A stretch of DNA of 64,000 nucleotides, taken from positions 1 to 64,000 of the forward strand of contig NZ_BPFJ01000002.1 in NCBI RefSeq assembly GCF_019972115.1, given 5' to 3'. Origin of the DNA: Sulfurovum sp. TSL6. Its GTDB lineage: Bacteria; Campylobacterota; Campylobacteria; Campylobacterales; Sulfurovaceae. Shown piece after piece: positions 17,836 to 28,869 of this stretch. Every line of letters begins with the position of its first letter. Within the stretch, counting starts at the first letter, position 1. The notes below the pieces were generated by a model. The model was not told the origin of the DNA and did not search any database. It saw only the letters and a list, made by a program, of their open reading frames with translations. A program made the position numbers and the translations under genes.

Positions 17836-18972
17836 ATGAAAAATACACACAATACTTTACCTTCACCTTGTTGGCTGCTAGAAGAAGAAAAACTGCTCAA
17901 AAATCTTACACTGATCTCAGAAATCAAAAAACAGAGTGGCGCTAAAGTATTACTCGCACTCAAAGGGTATGCACTGTGGAAAAGTTTTCCACTGATCAAG
18001 CCTTATCTTGATGGATGCTGTGCCAGTGGTCTACATGAAGCAAAGCTGGCAGATGAAACATTTTCTAAAGAAGTCCATACCTACTCTCCTGCATTTAAAG
18101 AAGAAGAGATCGATGAAATAGCAAATATATCACATCATCTGGTATTTAATTCCCCTGCCCAATTCCGTCGATTTGCTTCGCACGCTAAAAAGATCAATCC
18201 GAAACTCTCATTGGGACTGCGTGTAAATCCTGAATATTCAGAGTCACCCAAAGAGATCTACAATCCTTGCGGACTCTACTCCAGGCTGGGTACCACAGTG
18301 CAAAATATGGATGATTCTATTTTAAATGAGTGTGAGGGTTTGCATTTTCATGCACTTTGCGAACAAGGCAGTGATGCCCTTGAAAATGTACTACAGAATT
18401 TTGAAGAGAAATTCGGCGCATACATACCGAAGATGAAGTGGATAAACTTTGGCGGGGGGCATCATATCACACGTGAAGGATATGATACACAGAAGCTTAT
18501 AGAACTCATTAAAGACTTTAAAAAGAAGTATGATGTAGACGTCTATCTTGAACCTGGAGAAGCCATAGGATGGGAGACAGGTACACTGGTCACTACCGTA
18601 CTTGACATTGTACACAATGGTATGGATATAGCGATCCTAGACTCTTCAGCCGAAGCACACATGCCTGATACGATCATCATGCCCTACCGTGCAGAAGTAC
18701 GCGGTGCGGGGGAAGCTGGAGAAAAAGCATATACGTATCGTCTGGCAGGCAACACTTGTTTAGCAGGTGACATCATGGGTGATTACAGTTTTAATGCACC
18801 GCTGAGCATTGGTGACAAGGTCATATTTGAAGACCAGATGCACTATACCATGGTTAAAGCCACTACCTTTAATGGAGTGAAGCTTCCCTCTATTGCCATT
18901 CAAAGAGTAGATGGCACGGTAGAAGTGGTACGTAACTTCGGATATGAGGACTTTAAACAGAGACTTTCATAG
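17836..18972 (+). CDS. nspC: Carboxynorspermidine decarboxylase
   Basis: PLP-dependent decarboxylation of carboxynorspermidine/carboxyspermidine, last step of the alternative polyamine route used by Campylobacterota and Vibrio. Fold type III (alanine racemase-like) barrel: PLP lysine K43 in LLALKGYALW, substrate-loop residues in GGGHHITREGYD, and EPGEAIGW at about 239-246. Length 378 is normal. The partner carboxynorspermidine dehydrogenase is not in the window. It is a single-gene unit on the plus strand. Confidence 0.95.
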   Translation: MKNTHNTLPSPCWLLEEEKLLKNLTLISEIKKQSGAKVLLALKGYALWKSFPLIKPYLDGCCASGLHEAKLADETFSKEVHTYSPAFKEEEIDEIANISHHLVFNSPAQFRRFASHAKKINPKLSLGLRVNPEYSESPKEIYNPCGLYSRLGTTVQNMDDSILNECEGLHFHALCEQGSDALENVLQNFEEKFGAYIPKMKWINFGGGHHITREGYDTQKLIELIKDFKKKYDVDVYLEPGEAIGWETGTLVTTVLDIVHNGMDIAILDSSAEAHMPDTIIMPYRAEVRGAGEAGEKAYTYRLAGNTCLAGDIMGDYSFNAPLSIGDKVIFEDQMHYTMVKATTFNGVKLPSIAIQRVDGTVEVVRNFGYEDFKQRLS

Positions 18973-19040
18973 ACATGGAGCCTTGTATTCTATATAAGGA
19001 TTGTATGACATATCATGTTGTTATAAAGTAAACAAGATAA

Positions 19041-22000
19041 TTAAAAATCCTTTTTATAGAGGATGTCATAGGATTGTGACTCTTCACTCACACCTATAAC
19101 ACTCTCAGTGCGTTTTCCATGTTCATATTTAAGTTTTACACTTGAGACCTCATCATTCACATAGATGATAGTGATCTCATCTGTCAACTTTTTGCCTACC
19201 TCTACACTACCCTCACCCAGTACAAGATAGTCTAACTGTACCCCCAGATTTGAAAGAGCTGACTTTGCCATAGCGCCTCCCATCATTTTCATCATATCTT
19301 CACCACTGTTCGTTCCAGCGCCAGATTCTGAATCAAATAATATGATCGACAATATCTGTTCTTTAGTCAAAGAAGGTTTAGAAGTGAACGTGATATTAGG
19401 TGTGTCAGCCGAACCTGTGACCTTAATGGTGATAAGATGGTGCAGTGACTTATAGTCTACACTGACTTCAAGAAGCGGTTTATTTGGATTGCCTGTAAAA
19501 TGCACATAACTCTTATCCAAAATAAACTTCTTACCCTCGAAGGTATAACTCCCTCCCTTAAATATTTCTACTGAACCCAAAAGCATTAATTCTGACTTTT
19601 CAGCCTTATATACACTCAGGTCCACTGCTGCTTTTATATCTACATTGCCTTTTTTATAGATAAGCGGTTTTTGTGTCTTTATCTGTACCAAGGCACTGAG
19701 ATTATCCATCAATGGACTTGCTTCTTTCTCTTTCATATCTTGAACGATAATGATATCACTGTCAGAAGCATAGGTTTTTTGACCTAGGTCATAATGTATC
19801 TTACCGCCTAAAAGAGTGATCACTCCATTAACCGATGTTTTATTCCCATCGAGTACAGTTTTAATATCGACATCACTATCTAGATCAACGATCTCATGTG
19901 CTATATGCAACTTTTGCGCTTTTGCATCTATGGTTCCATTTCTCTCTTTTAGATCATATGCACCCAGCACCTTTAATGCATCATTCAGCCAAAGAGGATC
20001 GACAGTGACATTTTGATCACTCACTAATATTGTTGAGGGTTTGGTAGAAAAAAGTTTTTGCCCCGCATAGGTAAATTTGTAACGGTCCAATACAACTTTT
20101 TTATCTTGCAGATTGACTGCCAGATCTATATCGTTCACATAATGTTCTGTTTTACGGTCTGCTTGATAGATGATCTGTGGCGACTTCAGTGTCATATCCA
20201 CATTTTTCATCTCCGAAAGTGCAACAGATAGTTCTGCACTGCCTTTCACGACAGGGATATCTCCAAGCGTATAAACACTCTCAACACTATTGATCAAAGT
20301 CTTCATGGAATTGATCTTCGTATCTACAGTGATCTTATCTTCTACACTACCAGATACATCAGCCTTTAATCCTCCTAGTACTACCTTTCCATCTATCTGA
20401 GTACTGTTCAAGTCATACTGTGCATTGACGCTTATAGTACCGGCTGTCAGTAGAACATCGATACTATTGTCCAGAAGTATGACCTCACTCTTCATAGGAT
20501 TTAGACTATCCCATTTCATCTCTTCATTGTAAACGTATAAAAGTGACTCTTTGGGTATATGCATGATCGCCTTTAACTGTAATGTTTCCTTATACGTAGC
20601 ATTTGCATCTATATGCACCAGATCAGAGTCAATTTTCGCATAGGCTGACATTGTGGTATTCTCTTCAAAACGCAATGGTGCATCTATGACCATATTGGCT
20701 TTTGTTTGGTTCAGTTCGGCAGGTAGTTCAACAAATTCATTAAGCAGCAATGGCTGCTTATTCTCTAAATGTAATTGAGCCTTTTTGAAATCAGAGGATG
20801 TAAATGTTCCCTTGAGATTATCAGACTCGATATTCGTTTTAATACTTTGCGTATCACCTTTATATTTGATCTGTAAATTGTTCAGGGGTTTTACAAATTT
20901 TGCATCTATACCTATGAACTGATCGGCATGTATCTCTCCACTGTAACGTATATGCTTATCCATCGTAAAAAGATTGGTCAGCAAAACATCTTTTGCATAA
21001 GGTGTTGTCAGCAGTAGAACGCTCTGAGCCTTTAGACTGCTTTTTTCGATATCATACTTCACATTGACATGTAGATCGTCGATATCAAAATTAAAATCAT
21101 TTTCATCAGCCTTAAGTATCTGTTCCATCTTTATCTTCAGATCTGAGCTTACCAGTGATCTAGATATATTTAAATCTAAAACAATATCCCCTACAGCTTC
21201 TCTTCTTATTGGAAGTTCATAGAGTTTAAAGAGTGCTTTTTTAGGTTTAAAATCGACTTTTCCAATGAGCTTATTGTTCTTCACCCTTGTTTTATAACGT
21301 ATATCACTGAGATTGGTGCTGATATGCATATCCAGGTTAGCCTTTTGCAGTAGAAGTTTCTCTACATCAAAAACAGCATCCCTTCCGCTTAAATTTAACG
21401 ATTTTAACACTACAGGATCATATAAAAAAGGAAGTATACTGATCTCTAATTTGTCTAAATGTACCCATTGAGGGATAAGTGGATTCACTGGTTTATCTTT
21501 ACTCGCATTCTCATCTATCCCAATGACTACATCACTTTCATTACTCTCATGACTGTCCGGGAGAAAAAGTGCTTGCAGTGCAAGTGCATCCACCTCTTTT
21601 ATGGTCAGTTCTTTGACATGAACATGCCCATCTTTCAAGCTTGCATCCACATCTATATCCGTTACATTTGTGTCTGCATGCAGATCCAATGCACGTACAT
21701 CCAGACTATCACTTGTATACGCTAAGTCATTTATATTCAACCTAACATCTGAAACAGTGATACCCTGTTCAACAAAGGGTTCAAGACTCAGTGATGCATG
21801 ATGTACACTTACACCCATACCCAAAGGCTCAGATGTACTGGTTTCATTGCTCTCATTATTTTCTGCAGAAGAGAAAGAAGCGATAAGTGTTTTGATCGTA
21901 TCTACATTGGCTTTTTCTATCTGAAGTGTATTGACAATGATTGTTTTCTTAAAGAGTCCGGCAGGATTCCATTTCAAAGTAATATGTTTAGCAAGAGAAT

Positions 22001-22229
22001 CATCATGATAAGCCAAATCTTCTATCATGACTCCCGTAAGTACATTCCCATGGATACGACTGTAAGAAATATTATAATCCGGGGCATAGATATTAGCCAC
22101 TTTTCTGACAACCAATGCAGAATTGACTATAAAATACAGAACAAGCCCCAAGACTATAGCGGTTATCAATAGATACACAACAACCTTTCTCATCCAAAGC
22201 AATGGTCTGTAAAATAATAAGCCTTTCAA
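19041..22229 (-). CDS. tamB: TamB-like translocation/assembly module protein
   Basis: 1062 residues: an N-terminal inner-membrane anchor (about 15-35), a very long periplasmic region of repeating beta-strands as in AsmA/TamB bridge proteins, and the C-terminal TamB signature (FDSESGAGTNSGEDMMKMMGGAMAKSALSNL... ending in YDILYKKDF). With TamA it helps outer-membrane protein assembly or moves phospholipid to the outer membrane. Its ATG overlaps the tamA stop by four bases. Confidence 0.92.
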   Translation of the reverse strand: MKGLLFYRPLLWMRKVVVYLLITAIVLGLVLYFIVNSALVVRKVANIYAPDYNISYSRIHGNVLTGVMIEDLAYHDDSLAKHITLKWNPAGLFKKTIIVNTLQIEKANVDTIKTLIASFSSAENNESNETSTSEPLGMGVSVHHASLSLEPFVEQGITVSDVRLNINDLAYTSDSLDVRALDLHADTNVTDIDVDASLKDGHVHVKELTIKEVDALALQALFLPDSHESNESDVVIGIDENASKDKPVNPLIPQWVHLDKLEISILPFLYDPVVLKSLNLSGRDAVFDVEKLLLQKANLDMHISTNLSDIRYKTRVKNNKLIGKVDFKPKKALFKLYELPIRREAVGDIVLDLNISRSLVSSDLKIKMEQILKADENDFNFDIDDLHVNVKYDIEKSSLKAQSVLLLTTPYAKDVLLTNLFTMDKHIRYSGEIHADQFIGIDAKFVKPLNNLQIKYKGDTQSIKTNIESDNLKGTFTSSDFKKAQLHLENKQPLLLNEFVELPAELNQTKANMVIDAPLRFEENTTMSAYAKIDSDLVHIDANATYKETLQLKAIMHIPKESLLYVYNEEMKWDSLNPMKSEVILLDNSIDVLLTAGTISVNAQYDLNSTQIDGKVVLGGLKADVSGSVEDKITVDTKINSMKTLINSVESVYTLGDIPVVKGSAELSVALSEMKNVDMTLKSPQIIYQADRKTEHYVNDIDLAVNLQDKKVVLDRYKFTYAGQKLFSTKPSTILVSDQNVTVDPLWLNDALKVLGAYDLKERNGTIDAKAQKLHIAHEIVDLDSDVDIKTVLDGNKTSVNGVITLLGGKIHYDLGQKTYASDSDIIIVQDMKEKEASPLMDNLSALVQIKTQKPLIYKKGNVDIKAAVDLSVYKAEKSELMLLGSVEIFKGGSYTFEGKKFILDKSYVHFTGNPNKPLLEVSVDYKSLHHLITIKVTGSADTPNITFTSKPSLTKEQILSIILFDSESGAGTNSGEDMMKMMGGAMAKSALSNLGVQLDYLVLGEGSVEVGKKLTDEITIIYVNDEVSSVKLKYEHGKRTESVIGVSEESQSYDILYKKDF

Positions 22230-23986
22230 AACGATTGTCCTATCTGAAATGAAATACCATACTGTGAGAAATCATTGGCATTGAAACCAACATCCAGTTT
22301 AAAGGGGCCTATAGGTGTCATATACCTAGCCCCTAGTCCCACGGCAGTAATGATTTCTCCTTTAAAATTATAACTTTCATCTGTAAGCATCGTATTATCC
22401 GTAAAGAGTGCGCCATAGACATCACCCCAAACAGGATAATCCGCTTCCAAAGAGAGATTGGCCATGGTTGAAGCTCCATTAATGGTATCTTCTGTAGGAG
22501 AAATGATCACACCTAGTTCTCTAAAACCGTATGCACGGTTAGAGTACGCACCTCCTCCAAAAAAATACTTCGATTCAGGCAAACCATTCTGTGTTGAAAC
22601 ATCAACAATACCTACCTTTCCTACAGCTGCAAGCGTAAGGTCAGAAAATGTATGGATGATCCTGCCTTCAAACAATGTTTTCAAATAGACACTGGCTTCT
22701 TCATCATAGGAGAGGCCAAATTCACCGTAAGCAGAAAGGTAATACCCATATTTTGGATTGAGTTTAGAATCTCTGGCATCGTAAACAAAATCCACATAAG
22801 GATATAAAAGAGGGAAATTACCCTCCGTGACCGCTTGTGACAACTCAGCGCCTGGATCAAGGTTCTCTAATTTAGTGATAATAATATCTTCCAAAGCAAC
22901 ACCTGCTCTTAACGTTACCCTTCCCTCTTCATGCTCCAGATATGCTCTGGTCAATGTTTTTTCCTCTTTGAATCCATCAAACTCCAAATTGGAGTACCCT
23001 AACCTTCCACCCAGATCCGTGTTATAACCCAAGATATCCATAAATGCCGGTTTAAAATAACCCACCATGATCGATTGCTCTCTTTGAGACCAAGAAGCTT
23101 TTAATTTTAAGCTCTGAGCATTACCCATAAAATTATTTTTAGTGATCTCTCCAAGTACACGCACTCCTACATATGTATCATAGCCTGCACCAGCTTCCAA
23201 ATGGTAGGGTTTTCCCATCTCTGTAAAGGTGATATCTACAGGAACCACATTGTAAAACTTTTTATCTACGTTGATAAGCACACTGTCAAAGGCATTGAGT
23301 CCATACAGTTTATTGGATGTATCTTGTATAAGGTCTGTACTATATCTTACACCCTCTTTGGCTTTTACACGTGAATTGATAACATTCTCGTCTATGGTTT
23401 CCAATCCTGATGTGGTTAATTTTCCAAAAGTACATACTCCACCCTTGTGTAAATTGTAACGCAGGTCAACGCTATGCAGATCCAGATCCACATAGGCTTT
23501 AGTGTCCAAGTCATAACTGCAATACCCCTCTTTGAGTAACTGTGCGATCATTTTGCTTTTTATCGATATAAATGTTTCAGCCCTGAAGATATCACCCTTT
23601 TTCATAGTGATCAGTGAAGAGATAGGGTAATCACTGGAGATATTGATATCTCTCACTCTAACAGGTTCATTCTCACTAATGGTCACAAAAATGGTCGTAT
23701 TGGTCTCTTGAATGGTAAAGTTGGCATCATAAAAGCCTTCAGAGTCATAAAAGCTTTTTAATGAAAGTTTTAATGAAGGTATGAGTTTATCTTTGATGCG
23801 AGGGGTGTCGTCTTTCCAAAATTGAAAAAAACTTGGTGTTGTCACACCTAAAGCATCTTGTAGATCAGATTCCTCGAAATGTTTTTGTCCAGTAAAATGT
23901 ATTTCATGGGTGGGTAATTTGATCTCGTCAGCAAAAAGAACAGTCAACATGCACATGATAAGACAAAATGTAAACTTATGCTGCAT
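22226..23986 (-). CDS. tamA: TamA-like outer-membrane protein (BamA/Omp85 superfamily)
   Basis: 586 residues with a signal peptide (ends LFA-DEI, about 18-20), POTRA repeats over roughly 25-265, and a C-terminal Omp85 barrel (GKPYHLEAGAGYDTYVG... to a final Phe in QIGQSF, the usual C-terminal signature). The barrel contains the YFFGGGAYSNRAYGFRELG segment (near 467-485) typical of TamA. It is translationally coupled to tamB. Confidence 0.92.
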   Translation of the reverse strand: MQHKFTFCLIMCMLTVLFADEIKLPTHEIHFTGQKHFEESDLQDALGVTTPSFFQFWKDDTPRIKDKLIPSLKLSLKSFYDSEGFYDANFTIQETNTTIFVTISENEPVRVRDINISSDYPISSLITMKKGDIFRAETFISIKSKMIAQLLKEGYCSYDLDTKAYVDLDLHSVDLRYNLHKGGVCTFGKLTTSGLETIDENVINSRVKAKEGVRYSTDLIQDTSNKLYGLNAFDSVLINVDKKFYNVVPVDITFTEMGKPYHLEAGAGYDTYVGVRVLGEITKNNFMGNAQSLKLKASWSQREQSIMVGYFKPAFMDILGYNTDLGGRLGYSNLEFDGFKEEKTLTRAYLEHEEGRVTLRAGVALEDIIITKLENLDPGAELSQAVTEGNFPLLYPYVDFVYDARDSKLNPKYGYYLSAYGEFGLSYDEEASVYLKTLFEGRIIHTFSDLTLAAVGKVGIVDVSTQNGLPESKYFFGGGAYSNRAYGFRELGVIISPTEDTINGASTMANLSLEADYPVWGDVYGALFTDNTMLTDESYNFKGEIITAVGLGARYMTPIGPFKLDVGFNANDFSQYGISFQIGQSF

Positions 23987-24022
23987 ATTTTATTCTCCTA
24001 AAATACTATATCGAACTTCTCT

Positions 24023-24910
24023 TTAATCCAGTAAGTCTTTCACACTCTCCAAAGGATCTTTACCCTCTTCAATCATTGCATAGACCTCTGCTGCGATAGG
24101 AAGATAGATCTCTTTGTCTTTTGAGATTTTATAGATGGCTTTAGCGGTTGGTACACCCTCAGCTACTTCTCCTAGCTCTTCGAGGATCTCATCCATACTC
24201 TTACCTTTGGCAAGGCCAAGTCCCACACGGTAGTTACGTGAGAGTGTGGAACTTGCTGTAAGGAAAAGGTCGCCTGCCCCGCCCAGGGAGAGAAATGTTT
24301 CCAGTCTCGCACCAAAAGCTTCTCCAAAACGTGTCATTTCTACTAAACCTCTGGAAATCAGTGCGGCCCGTGCATTATTTCCCAGCCCCAGACCATCACA
24401 AACACCACCGGCAATAGCAATGACATTTTTATATGCACCAGAGATCTCTGCACCTATAACATCATCATCTACATACCCTTTGATGAAGCTTGGTAAAGCA
24501 TCTGCATAGGTTTGTGCCAGTTTTTTATTGGTAGAGCTTATCTTCAGCGCAGTAGGGAGTGACTGTTGTACTTCTGCTGCAAAAGAGGGACCGGAGATAA
24601 AAGCCAGTCTATCTGCAGAGACAAACTCGCCATAGACTTCATTCAAAAATGCACCCGTACTTGTCTCTATCCCTTTGGCAGCAACAAGTATCTTTTGTCC
24701 ATGATCCACAAAATTCTCTTCCATCCATCCACGAACATACTGTGCAGGGATAGCGATCACCAGATACTCACACTTTAAAGCTTCACTCATAGACACAAAG
24801 TTTTCAATCTCTTTAGTATGACGAGAAGAGATCACTACATCATTATCTTGACTATACGCATGATACAATGCCTGTCCCCACTTACCTGCACCAATAATAG
24901 CTAATTTCAT
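24023..24910 (-). CDS. gpsA: Glycerol-3-phosphate dehydrogenase [NAD(P)+]
   Basis: Reduces dihydroxyacetone phosphate to sn-glycerol 3-phosphate for phospholipid synthesis. NAD(P) motif GAGKWGQ at 7-13, AKGIE and SGPSFA motifs, and catalytic Lys in GAYKNVIAIAGG. Length 295 is slightly short, as in Campylobacterota. Its start overlaps the stop of the potassium channel gene by four bases. Confidence 0.96.
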   Translation of the reverse strand: MKLAIIGAGKWGQALYHAYSQDNDVVISSRHTKEIENFVSMSEALKCEYLVIAIPAQYVRGWMEENFVDHGQKILVAAKGIETSTGAFLNEVYGEFVSADRLAFISGPSFAAEVQQSLPTALKISSTNKKLAQTYADALPSFIKGYVDDDVIGAEISGAYKNVIAIAGGVCDGLGLGNNARAALISRGLVEMTRFGEAFGARLETFLSLGGAGDLFLTASSTLSRNYRVGLGLAKGKSMDEILEELGEVAEGVPTAKAIYKISKDKEIYLPIAAEVYAMIEEGKDPLESVKDLLD

Positions 24911-26547
24911 CTCTCTACCCTTTTTACCTTATTTTCAATCATTTCTACAAACTGTGAAGCACTTTCATCATACATATCAAATATTTTGCTCACACCTGCC
25001 AAAAGGAATTTTCTATTGTCTTCTTTCGTATCAGAGAGTGCCACGATTTCATCTTTAAATCCATTGGCACGCAGGGTAATGCTGTAGTAGACATTTAAAG
25101 CTTCATCATTCATCGCACACACTGCAATCCCATCATTGATATCCGGAGTTTCACTATTGTTTTTATCAATAAGGATGACATTGGTAAAACCATCATCTTT
25201 GGCTGCTTCATAACTCTCATTTCCGATCTCATAGATCGTCACTTCTATCCCTTCTTCTTTGAGCATTTTACAGATATGGCTACTCTTATGGGTATACCCA
25301 AAAAAGGAAATATTTTTCTTCTCTTCTTCACTGTGTTTTTTCAAATAATGGAAAGCTCTTGTATCGATCACATCATAAGGCTCGACCAGACCATCTACTT
25401 TTGTCGCTTCATACTGTGGACGTAACTCAACTTGATTCATACGTGCATACACGATAGACTGTGACTCTACACTTTTTGCATTGAGTATAAAGTAGATATT
25501 ATTGATATCTGAACTGCTTAACGTAAGCATCGCTACGATATTTCCTCTTTCATACAGTGTTTTAACCATCTTTGCAGATGAACCATCTGCATGTATCACT
25601 TGATAACCATCTTGTTGTGCTTTAGTCGCTTTCTTTTCATCATTCTCTATGATAACGGGTTCATACATTTTATGTATTTTTAGTTTTTTCGCGATCGTTG
25701 TTCCCAAATGTCCATATCCATCTATGATAACTACATTTTGTATTTTGTGTACATGGTTGATACTGTCCTGGTTACGCAGTTCATCAAATCTCTCAGAAAA
25801 GGCAGAGACCATCACAGATGTTACAAATGAGATCATGGCGATACCAAAAATGATACCAAACATAGATACCACTTTGCCTAATTCAGTCACAGGAGCAATA
25901 TCACCGTAACCTACTGTAGAGATGGTCACCAATGCCCAATAAATAGCATCTAAATAAGAATCTAATGACGTATTAATACCAAATTCAAGCAGATAAAATA
26001 TAGAACCAAAGGTAAAAGTGACACCCAAAAGCATATAGCCTAAAAAAACAAATTCAAAACGTTTTTTAAGTAATGCATTAAAAAGGCTCGATGCCCCATG
26101 CATATAGTGATACAGTTTTAACAGCCGCAAAATTCTAAATTTCGGGAAAATAGCTATAAGATCGATAAGTGCGGGCAGGGACATCATATAGCGTAATTTA
26201 GATTTGAAAACTGCCCAGTATCGTTCAGAACTACTGGAGTCAGAAGCTGAAGAGACGAGATATTTATGGATATCATGGCTGATCCACAATCTAAGCAGAT
26301 ACTCCGCTGCAAAGATACTGGTCACAAAATAGAGATCGAATTCCACAAGCCACTCAGGGATTTTATCTGTTTTACTCAAAATAAGTATAGAAATAGAAAG
26401 CACAATGAGCATGATCATAAATGCATCAAAGTACTTTTTATAGGGGTAGGTTACATCTTCAAGCAGTGAACGGAAAAATGATTTTATCTTTTGATAGCGT
26501 ACAGAACCGTCTATCTTGTGCGAGAGTTTCACTATGAAATCATGCAT
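24907..26547 (-). CDS. Voltage-gated-type potassium channel with RCK (TrkA-N) domains
   Basis: 546 residues. About six membrane segments between 35 and 250, an S4-like basic stretch (RILRLLKLYHYM, only two to four positive residues), and the selectivity filter TVGYGD at 211-216. A cytoplasmic RCK domain follows (IIDGYGHLGTTIAKKL near 273-288), then a second, weaker Rossmann-like unit (FFGYTHKSSHICKML near 413-427). This is the architecture of Kch/MthK-like channels with tandem RCK. Gating ligand unknown. Co-transcribed with gatB before and gpsA after it. Confidence 0.9.
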   Translation of the reverse strand: MHDFIVKLSHKIDGSVRYQKIKSFFRSLLEDVTYPYKKYFDAFMIMLIVLSISILILSKTDKIPEWLVEFDLYFVTSIFAAEYLLRLWISHDIHKYLVSSASDSSSSERYWAVFKSKLRYMMSLPALIDLIAIFPKFRILRLLKLYHYMHGASSLFNALLKKRFEFVFLGYMLLGVTFTFGSIFYLLEFGINTSLDSYLDAIYWALVTISTVGYGDIAPVTELGKVVSMFGIIFGIAMISFVTSVMVSAFSERFDELRNQDSINHVHKIQNVVIIDGYGHLGTTIAKKLKIHKMYEPVIIENDEKKATKAQQDGYQVIHADGSSAKMVKTLYERGNIVAMLTLSSSDINNIYFILNAKSVESQSIVYARMNQVELRPQYEATKVDGLVEPYDVIDTRAFHYLKKHSEEEKKNISFFGYTHKSSHICKMLKEEGIEVTIYEIGNESYEAAKDDGFTNVILIDKNNSETPDINDGIAVCAMNDEALNVYYSITLRANGFKDEIVALSDTKEDNRKFLLAGVSKIFDMYDESASQFVEMIENKVKRVER

Positions 26548-26602
26548 ATGTTTCTACCTCCCAAAATGTTCATCCATGGTTCACCCCATGTATGTACGGT
26601 GT

Positions 26603-28033
26603 TTACCCTAGTCTCTGCTTCAGCAACTCATTGACCTTAGCAGGATTCGCAGACCCTTTACTTGCTTTCATCGTTTGCCCGACAAAGAAACCAAAGAGTT
26701 TCTCTTTACCACCTTTATACTGTTCAACCTTGTCTTGATTGTCCGCCAATATCTCATCGATGATAGCCAAAATAGCGCCATCATCACTCACCTGGGCAAG
26801 TCCAAGTTCTTCGATCAATGCATCGATGTCACGGCTCTCATTTTCCATCATATGATCAAGGATCTCTTTGGCACCTTTTCCAGAGATAGTATTATCCGTA
26901 ATTTTAGAAACCAATGTACCCAGCGCTTTGGCATCTACAGGTGAATCTTCTATAGTGAGACCTGTTTTATTTAAACGCCCAAGAAGTTCAGAGGTCAACC
27001 AGGTTACAGCCGTCTTAGGCACTGCCCCATTTTCCAGCATCTCTTCAAAGTAGTAAGCCATCTCCTTATCCGAAGTGATCACATGGGCATCATAGGATTT
27101 GAGTCCAAGCTCTTCTATATAACGTTTTGCTTTCGCATCCGGAAGCTCCGGCATGATCTTTGCTTCGGCTATCATCTCATCCGTCACGATAAGCGGACGA
27201 AGATCCGGGTCCGGGAAATAACGGTAATCTGCAGCTTCCTCTTTTCCTCTCATAGACTTTGTAACACCCTCTTCCACGTTCCAAAGACGTGTTTCCTGAT
27301 GTATCTCCTGCTCATACACACCATCTTCATACGCTTCGATCTGCCTTTGGACTTCATACCCAATGGCAGCAGCCACGAATTTAAATGAGTTAATGTTCTT
27401 GATCTCAACCCTTGTACCAAATGCTTCTTGTCCTTTAGGACGAATGGAAACGTTTACATCACATCTAAACGATCCCTCTTGCATATTTGCATCAGAGATA
27501 TCAAGATAACGTACAGTAGAGTGAAGTTTTTTCAAATAGGCTACCGCTTCATCAGAGCTTCTCATATCTGGTTCAGATACGATCTCAAGCAGAGGTGTTC
27601 CTGCACGGTTCAAGTCTACTTTAGAGTGGTCACCCTCATGCATATTTTTTCCAGCATCTGCTTCAAGGTGGGCCTGTGTCATGCCGATACGTTTTTGTGT
27701 ACCATCTGCAAGGTCTATAAAGAGTTCGCCTTTCTGCACGATCGCTTTGGTTAATTGTGTGATCTGATACGCCGATGGACTGTCCGGATAAAAATAAGAT
27801 TTTCTATCGAATGTAGAATCATGGTTTACATTTGCATTGATCGCATATCCAAGTTTCATCGCTTTGATCGCAGCTTCTTTATTGACCACCGGTAAAGCCC
27901 CCGGAAGCGCTAAACAGGTAGGACAGGTATTCGTATTTTGATGTTCTGCAAAAGAGGTAGGACAAGAGCAAAAGAGTTTTGTTTTAGTGTTAAGTTGAAC
28001 ATGAACTTCAAGACCGATGACGGTTTCAAACAT
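26603..28033 (-). CDS. gatB: Asp-tRNA(Asn)/Glu-tRNA(Gln) amidotransferase subunit B
   Basis: Part of GatCAB, which amidates Glu-tRNA(Gln) and Asp-tRNA(Asn). Family start [15 protein letters not shown] at 2-16, zinc ligands [13 protein letters not shown] (about 23-43), [13 protein letters not shown], and C-terminal YqeY-like tail domain with the closing [16 protein letters not shown]. Length 476 is normal. Confidence 0.97.
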   Translation of the reverse strand: MFETVIGLEVHVQLNTKTKLFCSCPTSFAEHQNTNTCPTCLALPGALPVVNKEAAIKAMKLGYAINANVNHDSTFDRKSYFYPDSPSAYQITQLTKAIVQKGELFIDLADGTQKRIGMTQAHLEADAGKNMHEGDHSKVDLNRAGTPLLEIVSEPDMRSSDEAVAYLKKLHSTVRYLDISDANMQEGSFRCDVNVSIRPKGQEAFGTRVEIKNINSFKFVAAAIGYEVQRQIEAYEDGVYEQEIHQETRLWNVEEGVTKSMRGKEEAADYRYFPDPDLRPLIVTDEMIAEAKIMPELPDAKAKRYIEELGLKSYDAHVITSDKEMAYYFEEMLENGAVPKTAVTWLTSELLGRLNKTGLTIEDSPVDAKALGTLVSKITDNTISGKGAKEILDHMMENESRDIDALIEELGLAQVSDDGAILAIIDEILADNQDKVEQYKGGKEKLFGFFVGQTMKASKGSANPAKVNELLKQRLG

Positions 28034-28114
28034 AGTAAGTATCCTTATACATATAACGCGTATTTAATAAGATAGATTATAGCGTTTTGGTTATTTAAGA
28101 GAGTTTATTCTCTG

Positions 28115-28867
28115 CTATTGCTTGATGATACGTACATCTCCAAAGAAGATCAGATCTTTCAAGACTGCTTTTTCTACCAGCCCCTCTTTGCCTATCCTTA
28201 CATCAAGTTCACCTTGTTTACTATGATAAAGTTTTCGATGCATCACCACCGTACTGTACCAATCTTCCTCTTGACCTTCCCCTACAAAATGTATGATCTC
28301 TTTTAAAGCTTTCTTGGAAGGTATGGTAATGTCAACACGCCCATTTTTACGGTCTTCACCTACAGCTTTAAAGTGATACTTTTTAGGTCTATATTTTTCT
28401 TTAATGTGTAATGGAAGATTTAAAAAAAGGGTCAACAAGTCATCTTTAGCATAATAATCAAGTGTCTCTTTGTCATTGATGATCTGCTTATCGTACTTCC
28501 ACTTTTTATACTGTCGTGTAACTCTCTTTGTTCTATGGTTTACACTGTATATCGTAGTAGTCGTATAGGGACCAAAAGATTTTATCATCTGATACATATC
28601 TGTCACCAGAAAACCTTTTACAACGTGCCCTTTTGAGATATGTCTCTCTTTAAGGTTATCTGTCACTGCTTTTGCTATGCCTTCCGCAGATACATTTGCA
28701 TCTATCACATAATATTTGTCACCCGATGTCAGCACGGCATGCACCTTCCCTACTTGACCAAATATACCAAACTCAACACTGAAATCTCCTACTAACACTT
28801 TCGCATGTAGAAGCGGTGAAAAAAAGATAAGCATGCAAGAGATAAGTATACAACTGATACGTAACAT
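28115..28867 (-). CDS. Exported DUF3108-type protein
   Basis: 250 residues with a signal peptide (cut near LLHA-KV, about 22). The body is mainly beta: YVIDANVSAEGIAKAVTDN, then YSVNHRTKRVTRQYKKWKYDKQ and LTLFLNLPLHI, then GRVDITIPSKKALKEI, the pattern of DUF3108 proteins, which have a LolA/LppX-like half-barrel appearance. Function unknown; probably periplasmic. The start lies two bases after the thiE-like stop. Confidence 0.7.
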   Translation of the reverse strand: MLRISCILISCMLIFFSPLLHAKVLVGDFSVEFGIFGQVGKVHAVLTSGDKYYVIDANVSAEGIAKAVTDNLKERHISKGHVVKGFLVTDMYQMIKSFGPYTTTTIYSVNHRTKRVTRQYKKWKYDKQIINDKETLDYYAKDDLLTLFLNLPLHIKEKYRPKKYHFKAVGEDRKNGRVDITIPSKKALKEIIHFVGEGQEEDWYSTVVMHRKLYHSKQGELDVRIGKEGLVEKAVLKDLIFFGDVRIIKQ

Positions 28868-28869
28868 TC

